DNA from: Dehalococcoidia bacterium
Lineage (GTDB): Bacteria; Chloroflexota; Dehalococcoidia; Dehalococcoidales; CSSed11-197
Reading direction: 5' to 3'
Length of the DNA: 5,875 bases
Assembly (NCBI GenBank): GCA_003563865.1
Contig: PWTP01000128.1
Span: 1 to 5,875, forward strand
Positions 1 to 5,875 of this stretch are shown piece after piece. Within the stretch, counting starts at the first letter, position 1; each line of letters begins with the position of its first letter. Position numbers and translations under genes: made by a program. Below the pieces are notes generated by a model. The model had not been told where the DNA came from. It saw only the letters and a list, made by a program, of their open reading frames with translations, and searched no databases.

Positions 1-1119
1 AATATCGTAAGCCTCTTTGCGGTTAAGGCCTTTATCAATCAGTGCCAGCATAACCCGTTGAGAGAAAATAAGCCCTCGAGTAGCTTCCATGTTACGTTTC
101 ATATTTTCAGGGAACACTTTCAGGCCGGACATGATAGCACTGAATAATCCCATCATGTAATCTAGAACAAGACAGGCATCCGGCAGTGTTATCATCTCAG
201 TAGATGAATGGCTGATATCTCTTTCGTGCCATAGTGCCACATTTTCCATGGAAGTTAAGGCATACCCTCTGATAAGCCGTGCCAGCCCTGATATTCTTTC
301 ACACAATTCCGGATTACGTTTATGGGGCATGGATGATGAACCGGTTTGCCCGGCAGCAAATGGCTCTTCAACTTCATGGAATTCTGTTTTTTGCAGGGCC
401 CTGATTTCGGTAGAAAATTTTTCTAAAGAGCAGGCGATCAGAGCCAGGGTAGTTAAAAATTGAGCATGCCGGTCGCGTTGAAGAATTTGATTGGATGCAG
501 CCGCCGGAACAAGCCCCAGTTTAGCACAGGCCTTTTCTTCTACTTCCGGTGGAACGTTGGCATAAGTACCTACTGCACCGCTGATTTTACCGACTGTAAT
601 GTTACGGGTTGCTTCTGCCAAACGTTGACGGTTGCGTTTCATTTCTTCCATCCACACTGCCAATTTAAGGCCAAAAGTTATGGGTTCAGCATGTATGCCG
701 TGTGTTCGCCCGATCATAATGGTGTATTTATATTCCATAGATTTTTCAGCCAGAATATGAATAATATCTTTTATATTTTCGTTAAGTATACAGCTGGCTT
801 CTACCATCTGCAGGCACAAAGCCGTGTCCATTACATCATTTGAAGTAAGGCCGAGGTGTATAAACCGTGACTCTTTTCCTATACTTTCTGAAACCGATCC
901 CAGGAAAGCAGTCATATCATGATGTGTTTCCTGTAGAATCTCTGCCATGCGGTTTAAATCACAACGGGCCATTTTAATCTTGGGTATGGCCTTGCGGGGA
1001 ATACGCCCGATTTCTGACCATGCTTCACATACAGCAATTTCAACTTCCAGCCATTTGGCATACTTATTGGCTTCGCTCCAGACCTTTTTCATCTGAGGTC
1101 GGCAATATCTGTCAATCAT
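1..1119 (-). CDS. purB: Adenylosuccinate lyase, C-terminus cut off by window edge
   Basis: My translation of the minus strand is open for 373 codons from the ATG at 1119 to the window edge. PurB removes fumarate from SAICAR and from adenylosuccinate, so it serves both IMP synthesis and the AMP branch; it acts in the cytosol as a homotetramer. Visible landmarks are THHDM (65-69), HLGLTSND (88-95), RTHGIHAEP with the expected catalytic His140 (138-146) and the fumarase/aspartase-family signature SSSMPHKRNP (261-270) with the catalytic serine. The usual family length is about 430 residues, so roughly 55-60 C-terminal residues lie outside the window. The start is supported by AAAGGAG about 7 bases upstream and by the family-typical MIDRYCRP opening. 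It is the last visible gene of the guaA-purD-purE-purB run, 21 bases after purE. Oddity: Met309 stands where the HSSxER motif normally has arginine. Confidence 0.97.
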   Translation of the reverse strand, partial: MIDRYCRPQMKKVWSEANKYAKWLEVEIAVCEAWSEIGRIPRKAIPKIKMARCDLNRMAEILQETHHDMTAFLGSVSESIGKESRFIHLGLTSNDVMDTALCLQMVEASCILNENIKDIIHILAEKSMEYKYTIMIGRTHGIHAEPITFGLKLAVWMEEMKRNRQRLAEATRNITVGKISGAVGTYANVPPEVEEKACAKLGLVPAAASNQILQRDRHAQFLTTLALIACSLEKFSTEIRALQKTEFHEVEEPFAAGQTGSSSMPHKRNPELCERISGLARLIRGYALTSMENVALWHERDISHSSTEMITLPDACLVLDYMMGLFSAIMSGLKVFPENMKRNMEATRGLIFSQRVMLALIDKGLNRKEAYDI

Positions 1120-1140
1120 ACAGTGCTCCTTTGAAAATGC

Positions 1141-1599
1141 CTATGATCCGGCAAGCTCAGCGCGGTATTCAGTGCATGCCGTTTTAATGAGGGGATATTT
1201 TAAAGCCAGGATCTGCGCTGCCAGATAAGCAGCATTTTTAGCTCCGGCTTTTCCGATGGTTACTGTTGCTACTGGAATTCCTGCGGGCATTTGAACGATA
1301 GAATAGAGAGAGTCTATGCCCTTCAAATCGCTCGAAGCCAGAGGCACACCGATAACCGGCAAAATTGTCCAACTTGCCATGACCCCCGGAAGGTGAGCAG
1401 CATAACCGGCAGCAGCAATGACAACTTCAAAGCCCTGCCTTTCGGCTGACAAGCCAAACTGACGTGCCTTTTCAGGGGTGCGGTGAGCTGAAAAAATGAA
1501 TGTCTCAGATTCAATATGCAACTTCTCAAGTATCTCGGAGGTAGCCTGCATAACTTCCGAATCAGACTTAGAGCCCATGACAATAGCAACTTTAGGCAT
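1141..1599 (-). CDS. purE: PurE, class I N5-carboxyaminoimidazole ribonucleotide mutase
   Basis: A complete 152-residue protein of normal PurE length. Class I PurE enzymes move the carboxyl group of N5-CAIR to give CAIR in IMP synthesis; they are cytosolic octamers. Seen here: the N-terminal strand and phosphate loop MGSKSDS (8-14), SAHRTP (37-42) with His39 (E. coli His45), AHLPG (68-72) with His69 (E. coli His75), and SLYSIVQMPAGIPV (97-110). The AHLPG loop argues for class I rather than the class II AIR carboxylase. The family GAGGAAHLPG loop reads AAGYAAHLPG here, placing a tyrosine at position 66 in the active-site loop. The start has AGAGG six bases upstream. The gene lies 23 bases after purD and 21 before purB, so it is part of the purine operon. 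The partner PurK is not in the window. Confidence 0.96.
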   Translation of the reverse strand: MPKVAIVMGSKSDSEVMQATSEILEKLHIESETFIFSAHRTPEKARQFGLSAERQGFEVVIAAAGYAAHLPGVMASWTILPVIGVPLASSDLKGIDSLYSIVQMPAGIPVATVTIGKAGAKNAAYLAAQILALKYPLIKTACTEYRAELAGS

Positions 1600-1622
1600 A
1601 AAAAACCTCTTTTAATTAATTT

Positions 1623-2879
1623 TTACAATAAAGCAATATCTTTGCGGTAGTAGCAATCTTTAAAGCTTATTCTTTTAATGTTGTCATAAACTTTCCGGCG
1701 GGCATCTTCCATAGAGTTGTCTTTAGCCACAACGGTTAATACTCTACCTCCACTTGTTATAGTTCTGCCTTTGTTATCAAGTGAGGTACCGGCATGAAAA
1801 ACCATAATATCATCATCTATGTCGTCTAATCCACTTATGGGGCAGCCTGTCTTATAGTTGCCCGGGTAGCCACCGGATGCCATAACTACCCCAACACAGA
1901 AATCATTACTCCATTCAATATGCATTTGGCCAAGGTGGTTATTGTATATAGACGACATAATATCAACCAGATCGGTTTTTAAAAGTGGGAGAATGACCTG
2001 GGTTTCAGGGTCGCCAAACCGGGCATTAAATTCTAGCACCTCGGGGCCTTCATCAGTTAACATTATGCCTCCGTAAAGCACTCCTTTGTACGGCCTGCCC
2101 TCATCAGCCAGGCGTTCAATCACCGGCTGCATTATGGTTGAATGAATCAACTTCCCGAGCTCGGGGGTATAAAAATCGGCAGGACTGTAACTTCCCATTC
2201 CTCCAGTATTAGGTCCCCGGTTGCCGTCATAAATCCGTTTGTAGTCACAAGCAGTTACTATGGGGCTGACATACCGCGAATCAGAAAATGAAAAGACACT
2301 CAGTTCCCGGCCGGTTAACATTTCCTCGACAATAACTGAATTTCCAGCATTACCAAAGGCTTTACCGAGCATGATGCGGTCTAATGCTTCGGTTGCTTCA
2401 TTTGAATTCGAGGCTATAATGACTCCCTTGCCCTGGGATAATCCATCAGCTTTAATAACCACCGGGAAGTTTTTGCTATTAATATAATTTGTAGCTTCAG
2501 CATGACTGGAAAAAGTCCGGCTTTGGGCTGAAGGAATGTGATATTTGTGCATGAAATCTTTTGAAAACGCCTTGCTGGCTTCTATCTGAGCGGCAGCCTG
2601 AACCGGTCCGAATATCGGCATTTCACGTGCCAGAAACTGATCAACAATACCCCTAGCAAGCGGTATTTCAGGACCAACTACCGTAAAATCAATTTGCTTT
2701 CTGGTTACGGCCTGCATTAAATCTTCAATATCGTTGGTACCAATGGGAAGATTCTCAGCAATTAATCCGGTCCCGGCATTACCGGGGGCGACAAAAATAT
2801 TATTTACCCTGGGGCTGTGGGAAAGCTTCCATGTAACGGCATGTTCTCGTGCTCCGCTGCCTATAACCAATACATTCAT
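1623..2879 (-). CDS. purD: Phosphoribosylamine-glycine ligase (GAR synthetase)
   Basis: A complete 418-residue enzyme joining phosphoribosylamine and glycine with ATP to form GAR, the second step of IMP synthesis. It is an ATP-grasp protein. Visible are the N-terminal domain start MNVLVIGSGAREHA (1-14), PGNAGTG (32-38), GPEIPLARGIVD (69-80), the ATP-grasp glycine loop KADGLSQGKGVIIA (143-156), RGPNTGGMGSYSP (221-233), and the metal-binding LEFNARFGDPETQ (282-294). The C-terminal domain has GVVMASGGYPGNY (330-342). I choose the ATG at 2879 because the conserved protein begins exactly there, 5 bases after the guaA stop. A GTG at 2894 would add five residues and overlap guaA by 10 bases. The Shine-Dalgarno signal is weak (GGGA), so translational coupling to guaA is likely. 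The third residue of the GSGGREHA loop glycine pair is alanine, a mild change. Confidence 0.96.
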   Translation of the reverse strand: MNVLVIGSGAREHAVTWKLSHSPRVNNIFVAPGNAGTGLIAENLPIGTNDIEDLMQAVTRKQIDFTVVGPEIPLARGIVDQFLAREMPIFGPVQAAAQIEASKAFSKDFMHKYHIPSAQSRTFSSHAEATNYINSKNFPVVIKADGLSQGKGVIIASNSNEATEALDRIMLGKAFGNAGNSVIVEEMLTGRELSVFSFSDSRYVSPIVTACDYKRIYDGNRGPNTGGMGSYSPADFYTPELGKLIHSTIMQPVIERLADEGRPYKGVLYGGIMLTDEGPEVLEFNARFGDPETQVILPLLKTDLVDIMSSIYNNHLGQMHIEWSNDFCVGVVMASGGYPGNYKTGCPISGLDDIDDDIMVFHAGTSLDNKGRTITSGGRVLTVVAKDNSMEDARRKVYDNIKRISFKDCYYRKDIALL

Positions 2880-2884
2880 AGCGT

Positions 2885-4567
2885 TTATTCCCACTCAATA
2901 GTACCGGGAGGCTTGGAAGTTATATCATAAACTACCCGGTTAACACCCTCTACTTCATTTACAATACGGTTAGAAATGGTAGCCAGCAAATCATATGGCA
3001 ACCTTGCCCAGTCTGCAGTCATGGCATCAATACTGGTTACTGCTCTTAGTGCTACCAGGTAACCATAGGTGCGAAAATCACCCATAACTCCGACACTTTT
3101 TACATCTGTTAAGATTGCAAAACTCTGCCAGATTTCATTATAAAGTTTGGCTTTCTTGATCTCATTCATTACTATCCAGTCGGCATTTCTCAATATGTCA
3201 AGCTTTTCGCGGGTTACTTCACCGATAATCCTGATAGCCAGCCCCGGTCCGGGGAAGGGTTGGCGCATGACCATTTCTTCCGGTAACCCAAGTTCCAGGC
3301 CAACTTTGCGTACTTCATCTTTAAACAAAAACCGCAGAGGCTCCAGTAATTTAAAGGTCATGTTAGATGGCAGGCCACCAACGTTGTGATGTGTTTTAAT
3401 CTTGACTGAAGCTTTGCTTGCAGATGAGGCGCTTTCAATAACATCAGGGTACAGGGTTCCTTGCGCCAAAAAGTTTACTTTACCAAGTTTAGCCGCTTCT
3501 TCCTCAAAGATTTTGATGAATTCACTGCCGATTGCTTTCCTTTTTACTTCAGGGTCTATTACACTTTTAAGGGTATCAATAAATCTCTGGGATGCATCTA
3601 CATAATTAACCTGCATTCCCAGATTCTGTTGGAACACCTTCAAGGTTCGTTCGGCTTCTTGGCGTCTTAACAGCCCGTTATTAACAAATATGCAATTTAA
3701 TTGATCACCTATAGCACGGTGAATAAGTGTGGCAACTACCGAAGAATCAACCCCACCAGATATTGCATTAATTACTTTGCCGTTACCAACCTCGTCCTGG
3801 ATATTTATAATAGCATTATTTATAAAGCTTCCGGTGGTCCAATTACCGTGGCAGCCACATACATTGTAAAGAAAGTTCTTAAGAATAGTCCTTCCATAAG
3901 GGGTATGGGCAACTTCCGGGTGAAATTGCAGGCCAAAAATTGAGATACCGTTACCCATAACGGCCATGGGAGAATTTTCAGTATATGCAAGAGCTGAAAA
4001 ACCGGGGGGAAGGTCAACTACTCTGTCACCGTGGCTCATCCAAACCGGAGATGATTCGGGTATATCAGAAAACAAAGGAGAATCCTGTGCATTGATATTT
4101 AACAATGAGTGTCCGTATTCCTTGACATTTCCGGGTTCTACCTTGCCTCCCAGTTGATAAGCCAGCACCTGTTGTCCATAGCAGATACCAAGGATGGGCA
4201 GGTTGTTGGAGTATACATATGCCGGAGCAAGTGGAGCCCCTTCCGCGTAAACGCTCCCGGGGCCGCCGGAAAGGATAAACCCTTTAGGATTAAGATGGGA
4301 GATATTTTCCCACGGGGTATCGTGGCTTATGAGTTCACAGTAAACATTTAGTTCACGTACCCGGCGGGCAATCAGCAGGCTGTATTGCGAGCCAAAGTCT
4401 ATAATTACTATCGTCTCCTGCTTATCGTGCAGTTTAGCAGGAGACGGGACAGGTTGCTCGCCGGTAATTTCTTTGGCTATTTCGAGATATGTCGATACTT
4501 CAATATCACCACTGGTAGATACCCGGTATGTATCTCCAGATGAAGGATTTTGGGATTCTTGGCTCAT
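2885..4567 (-). CDS. guaA: GMP synthase (glutamine-hydrolysing) with N-terminal extension
   Basis: A complete 560-residue enzyme that aminates XMP to GMP using glutamine and ATP. Residues about 52-240 form the class I glutamine amidotransferase domain with GICYGQQ (Cys129) and GLQFHPEV (His216, Glu218). The ATP pyrophosphatase domain follows with the SGGVDSS loop (270-276), then [11 protein letters not shown] (369-379), [10 protein letters not shown] (391-400), and the dimerisation domain ending in KPPGTIEWE. Bacterial GuaA is usually 510-525 residues; this one carries about 50 extra polar residues before the core strand [11 protein letters not shown]. No in-frame ATG, GTG or TTG occurs between codon 2 and codon 55, so the extension is not a start-site error unless a rare start codon is used. 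It is the first gene of the operon, with a short leader from its own promoter and only a modest ribosome site (AAAAGG). Confidence 0.97.
   Translation of the reverse strand: MSQESQNPSSGDTYRVSTSGDIEVSTYLEIAKEITGEQPVPSPAKLHDKQETIVIIDFGSQYSLLIARRVRELNVYCELISHDTPWENISHLNPKGFILSGGPGSVYAEGAPLAPAYVYSNNLPILGICYGQQVLAYQLGGKVEPGNVKEYGHSLLNINAQDSPLFSDIPESSPVWMSHGDRVVDLPPGFSALAYTENSPMAVMGNGISIFGLQFHPEVAHTPYGRTILKNFLYNVCGCHGNWTTGSFINNAIINIQDEVGNGKVINAISGGVDSSVVATLIHRAIGDQLNCIFVNNGLLRRQEAERTLKVFQQNLGMQVNYVDASQRFIDTLKSVIDPEVKRKAIGSEFIKIFEEEAAKLGKVNFLAQGTLYPDVIESASSASKASVKIKTHHNVGGLPSNMTFKLLEPLRFLFKDEVRKVGLELGLPEEMVMRQPFPGPGLAIRIIGEVTREKLDILRNADWIVMNEIKKAKLYNEIWQSFAILTDVKSVGVMGDFRTYGYLVALRAVTSIDAMTADWARLPYDLLATISNRIVNEVEGVNRVVYDITSKPPGTIEWE
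4411..4446 (-). repeat. Strong 11-bp inverted repeat inside guaA (mRNA hairpin)
   Basis: Two perfect 11-base arms, CGTCTCCTGCT and AGCAGGAGACG, flank a 13-base loop (4423-4435). They cover GuaA codons about 41-52, exactly where the extra N-terminal segment meets the conserved amidotransferase core. In the guaA mRNA the 3' arm contains AGGAG, a strong ribosome-binding-like sequence that the hairpin would bury. It is not followed by a U run, so it is not a normal terminator. The function is unknown; chance in coding sequence cannot be excluded. Confidence 0.6.
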
Positions 4568-4569
4568 TT

Positions 4570-4583
4570 CTAAAACCTTTTAG
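4570..4583. repeat. CTAAAA-CC-TTTTAG dyad at guaA leader
   Basis: A perfect six-base inverted repeat with a two-base centre lies between the predicted guaA -10 box and its ATG. It overlaps both the expected transcription start and the AAAAGG ribosome site on the minus strand. The centre is too short for an RNA hairpin, so if functional it would be a protein-binding DNA site. It is AT-rich and could be chance. Confidence 0.35.
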
Positions 4584-4591
4584 TGAAAGAT

Positions 4592-4604
4592 TATCATTAT
4601 GATA
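4592..4604. promoter_or_regulatory. Perfect 13-base palindrome between divergent promoters (candidate operator)
   Basis: TATCAT-T-ATGATA is a perfect inverted repeat with a one-base centre. It touches the -10 box of the minus-strand promoter at one end and overlaps the extended -10 of the plus-strand promoter at the other. A repressor bound there would cover both promoters. This is inferred from position and symmetry only; I do not recognise it as the site of a named regulator, and it does not resemble the E. coli PurR box. Confidence 0.45.
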
Positions 4605-4608
4605 TACT
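4600..4608 (+). promoter_or_regulatory. Predicted extended -10 promoter for tsaC-rpiB
   Basis: TG-a-TATACT matches the extended -10 form (TGnTATAAT) with five of six -10 bases. The -35 region 17 bases upstream (TTAGTG, 4580-4585) is poor, as is common for extended -10 promoters. Transcription would begin near 4615, giving a leader of roughly 37 bases to the ATG at 4652. The box lies two bases from the -35 of the guaA promoter on the opposite strand, so the two promoters physically overlap. Confidence 0.55.
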
Positions 4609-4651
4609 AGCGTCAAGTCTAGAAATAATTGCCAGCTTTTAAACTTTGATC

Positions 4652-5275
4652 ATGGTAAATACTATGAAACAAATAATCGACCGGGCCGCTGAAATACTCA
4701 AATCAGGCGGTGTTATTGCATATCCAACCGATACAGTATACGGATTGGGTGCAATATATGATGATATTGGGGCAATCGAACGGATTTATGCCATCAAGAA
4801 AAGGCTTAATTTGAAAGCATTGCCGCTTATTGTCTCCAGTGAAAACCAGTTGTTAGAGGTAGTCGAGTGTATTCCTGAAACAGCCCGGGTTTTGACGGAC
4901 ACTTTTTGGCCAGGGGCTTTAACCCTGGTATTTAAGCGTTCTGCAACTGTACCCGATATTGTAACCGGTGGCCGGGATACGGTTGCTGTGCGCATGCCGG
5001 ATCATCCTGCCGCCCTGCTGCTGGCAAAAAAAGCAGGCAAGGCCATATGTGGTACCAGTGCCAATGTTTCAGGCAGTAATAGTGCAATAAGCGCTGCTGA
5101 AGTAAAATTACAGCTGAGGCATACGGTTGATTATATCGTTGATATTGGCCCAGAACCACTTGGAATAGAGTCTACTATATTAGATATCTCTCAGGAACCT
5201 TTCAGGGTTTTACGTGAAGGAGCTGTGTCAGTAGAAAAATTGAATCAATATCTAAACCTCAAAGGAGTTTTTTAA
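4652..5275 (+). CDS. tsaC: L-threonylcarbamoyladenylate synthase (TsaC/Sua5/YrdC family)
   Basis: Makes threonylcarbamoyl-AMP from threonine, bicarbonate and ATP, the first step of the universal t6A37 modification of ANN-decoding tRNAs; the TsaBD machinery then transfers the group. Counting from the ATG at 4652 (207 residues), visible YrdC-domain motifs are PTDTVYGLG (25-33), the KKR...LPL segment (49-59), FWPGALTLVF (85-94), VAVRMPDHP (111-119), GTSANVSG (134-141), ESTILD (173-178) and LREGAVS (197-203). It is the short form: the extra C-terminal domain of full-length Sua5 (about 340 residues) is absent. The start is uncertain: TTG 4646, ATG 4652 and ATG 4664 are all in frame and none has a clear Shine-Dalgarno sequence; I take the first ATG. 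It ends one base before rpiB and is probably cotranscribed with it. Confidence 0.93.
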   Translation: MVNTMKQIIDRAAEILKSGGVIAYPTDTVYGLGAIYDDIGAIERIYAIKKRLNLKALPLIVSSENQLLEVVECIPETARVLTDTFWPGALTLVFKRSATVPDIVTGGRDTVAVRMPDHPAALLLAKKAGKAICGTSANVSGSNSAISAAEVKLQLRHTVDYIVDIGPEPLGIESTILDISQEPFRVLREGAVSVEKLNQYLNLKGVF

Positions 5276-5276
5276 T

Positions 5277-5711
5277 ATGAAAATAGCAGTTGGCAGTGAT
5301 CATCGAGGCTACAAAGTAAAGCAGGAAGTGATAACAATAATTAACGACAAAGGTTATGAGTATCACGATTATGGTTGTTCGGGTGAAGAATCTGCAGATT
5401 ATCCGGATGTTGCCCGGGTGGTGGCTGGAGAGGTTGCCCGCGGGGTATATGATCAGGGGATATTGGTTTGCGGAACCGGTATTGGCATGTGCATAACAGC
5501 TAACAAAATAAAAGGCATACGTGCAGCTTTGTGTCACAATGCTTTTTGTGCAAGACGTTCACGGCAACATAATGACTCCAACATACTCTGCCTTGGAGGC
5601 GATGTTTCTATGGAACCGGTGGAAGACATTGTGCAGGCTTTCTTCGACACCCCATTTGAAGGAGGCCGTCATCAACGGCGGGTTGATAAAATAAAACAGA
5701 TAGAAAGCTAG
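5277..5711 (+). CDS. rpiB: Ribose-5-phosphate isomerase B
   Basis: A complete 144-residue RpiB/LacAB-family sugar-phosphate isomerase that interconverts ribulose 5-phosphate and ribose 5-phosphate in the pentose phosphate pathway. It shows the SDHRG substrate motif (7-11), the catalytic cysteine loop CGTGIGM (Cys65 to 71), the CARRSRQHND segment with His98 (91-100) and the typical C-terminus FEGGRHQRRVDKI (127-139). These point to RpiB rather than galactose-6-phosphate isomerase subunits, although allose-6-phosphate activity occurs in the family. AAAGGAG at 5261-5267 sits nine bases before the ATG, which follows the tsaC stop by one base, so the pair is an operon. In Bacillus subtilis ywlC (sua5) and rpiB (ywlF) also lie close together, so this is a familiar neighbourhood. 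Confidence 0.96.
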   Translation: MKIAVGSDHRGYKVKQEVITIINDKGYEYHDYGCSGEESADYPDVARVVAGEVARGVYDQGILVCGTGIGMCITANKIKGIRAALCHNAFCARRSRQHNDSNILCLGGDVSMEPVEDIVQAFFDTPFEGGRHQRRVDKIKQIES

Positions 5712-5753
5712 GCATATACGTTTAGCTTGCAGTGGTTTTCATGCCTGCCAACC

Positions 5754-5783
5754 TTGACAATGGCTTAATGAGCGTGTTATTTT
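5754..5783 (+). promoter_or_regulatory. Strong-looking promoter downstream of rpiB
   Basis: TTGACA (5754-5759, perfect -35), an 18-base spacer and TATTTT (5778-5783, four of six) preceded by TG at 5775-5776, an extended -10. Transcription would start near 5790 and run rightwards. It lies 43 bases after the rpiB stop and only about 30 bases before the terminator stem at 5820, so it probably serves the gene that begins at the window edge, or a very short RNA. Confidence 0.6.
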
Positions 5784-5819
5784 AGGCAACACATACACTA
5801 GGGATTTTTGTCTTGTTGG

Positions 5820-5844
5820 CCGTCCTTTGCCAGGACGGGTTTTT
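5820..5844 (+). terminator. Rho-independent terminator
   Basis: A perfect seven-base stem, CCGTCCT (5820-5826) and AGGACGG (5832-5838), closes a five-base TTGCC loop and is followed by G and five T residues (5840-5844). It works only for plus-strand transcripts; the minus strand has no U run after the stem. It can end tsaC-rpiB transcripts 108 bases past the rpiB stop, and any transcript from the promoter at 5754-5783 must also pass it. Confidence 0.85.
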
Positions 5845-5869
5845 AATTATTTTGAGGCCGGGGTTTTTT

Positions 5870-5875
5870 ATGCGT
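5870..5875 (+). CDS. Possible start of next gene (two codons visible)
   Basis: An ATG at 5870 follows GAGG (5854-5857, 12 bases away) and GGGG (5860-5863, 6 bases away), either of which could serve as a ribosome site. Only Met-Arg is visible, so no product can be named. The case rests on its position after a promoter and leader; it may be chance. Confidence 0.35.

Larger units (their letters stand above)
4588..4616 (-). promoter_or_regulatory. Predicted sigma70-type promoter for guaA-purD-purE-purB
   Basis: Read on the minus strand there is TTGACG (4611-4616, five of six consensus -35 bases), a 17-base spacer, and TAATCT (4588-4593) preceded by an extended -10 TG. A better-matching GATAAT (4590-4595) overlaps but would leave only a 15-base spacer. 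Transcription would start near 4580, leaving a leader of only about 13 bases before the guaA ATG. It is the only promoter-like sequence I see for the purine cluster. Confidence 0.65.

Noticed and set aside
460..843. Open frame of 127 codons on the plus strand
   Set aside because: It lies opposite purB, shows no recognisable domain and has no ribosome site; purB is continuous and canonical in the other strand.
1600..1622. AT-rich purD-purE gap containing TTAATTAA
   Set aside because: Too short for a promoter plus leader and without a stem; it simply holds the purE ribosome site.
2154..2165. 12-base perfect palindrome CCCGAGCTCGGG
   Set aside because: Inside purD coding sequence with no spacer or loop and no regulatory context; best explained by codon choice for Pro-Glu-Leu-Gly.
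2879..2894. GTG start for purD overlapping guaA by 10 bases
   Set aside because: The conserved PurD N-terminus begins at the ATG at 2879; the five extra residues match nothing in the family.
3242..3254. CCCCGG-T-CCGGGG inverted repeat
   Set aside because: It encodes the conserved Pro-Gly-Pro-Gly motif of GuaA, so the symmetry follows from the protein sequence.
5259..5537. 92-codon minus-strand frame
   Set aside because: Antisense shadow of rpiB and the end of tsaC; composition-driven hydrophobic stretch only.
5785..5821. Possible antiterminator hairpin (GGCAACA with TGTTG-G-CC) upstream of the terminator
   Set aside because: Needs a bulge and a long loop, and its left arm would lie mostly before the predicted transcription start; too weak to list.

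Overview
The window is a chromosomal housekeeping region from a bacterium with moderate base composition (mid-40s % GC by eye) and tightly packed genes. Protein wording (PurB, PurE and GuaA of bacterial type, short TsaC-like Sua5, RpiB) and gene order would fit a Gram-positive-like or Chloroflexota/Dehalococcoidia-type genome. That placement is a weak guess from sequence feel, not from any marker gene. There is no sign of mobile elements, phage, CRISPR, tRNA or rRNA.

Left part (1-4567, minus strand): a four-gene purine cluster read right to left, guaA - purD - purE - purB. Gaps are only 5, 23 and 21 bases, there is no internal terminator, and it is almost certainly one operon. It covers step 2 (PurD), the carboxylation/mutase step (PurE) and both adenylosuccinate lyase reactions (PurB) of purine synthesis, plus the conversion of XMP to GMP (GuaA). 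purB runs off the left edge and lacks its C-terminal end.

Middle (4568-4651): a short divergent intergenic region. It holds a good minus-strand sigma70-type promoter for guaA and an extended -10 promoter for the plus-strand genes. The guaA -35 and the plus-strand -10 lie side by side within 14 bases, and a perfect 13-base inverted repeat sits between the two -10 boxes. This is the best candidate regulatory site of the window.

Right part (4652-5711, plus strand): a TsaC/Sua5-type threonylcarbamoyl-AMP synthase (tRNA t6A modification) followed one base later by ribose-5-phosphate isomerase B. RpiB can make ribose 5-phosphate, the precursor of PRPP, so the two divergent units are metabolically connected. 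From 5712 on there is a strong-looking promoter, a classical rho-independent terminator only about 40 bases after the predicted start of transcription, and then a ribosome binding site and ATG at the very edge. This layout suggests an attenuated leader in front of the next gene, or a tiny RNA.

No wholly new system is visible. The points worth a second look are the divergent promoter palindrome, the obligatory N-terminal extension of GuaA with a strong hairpin at its junction with the core enzyme, two active-site substitutions (PurB Met309, PurE Tyr66), and the promoter-terminator leader at the right edge.
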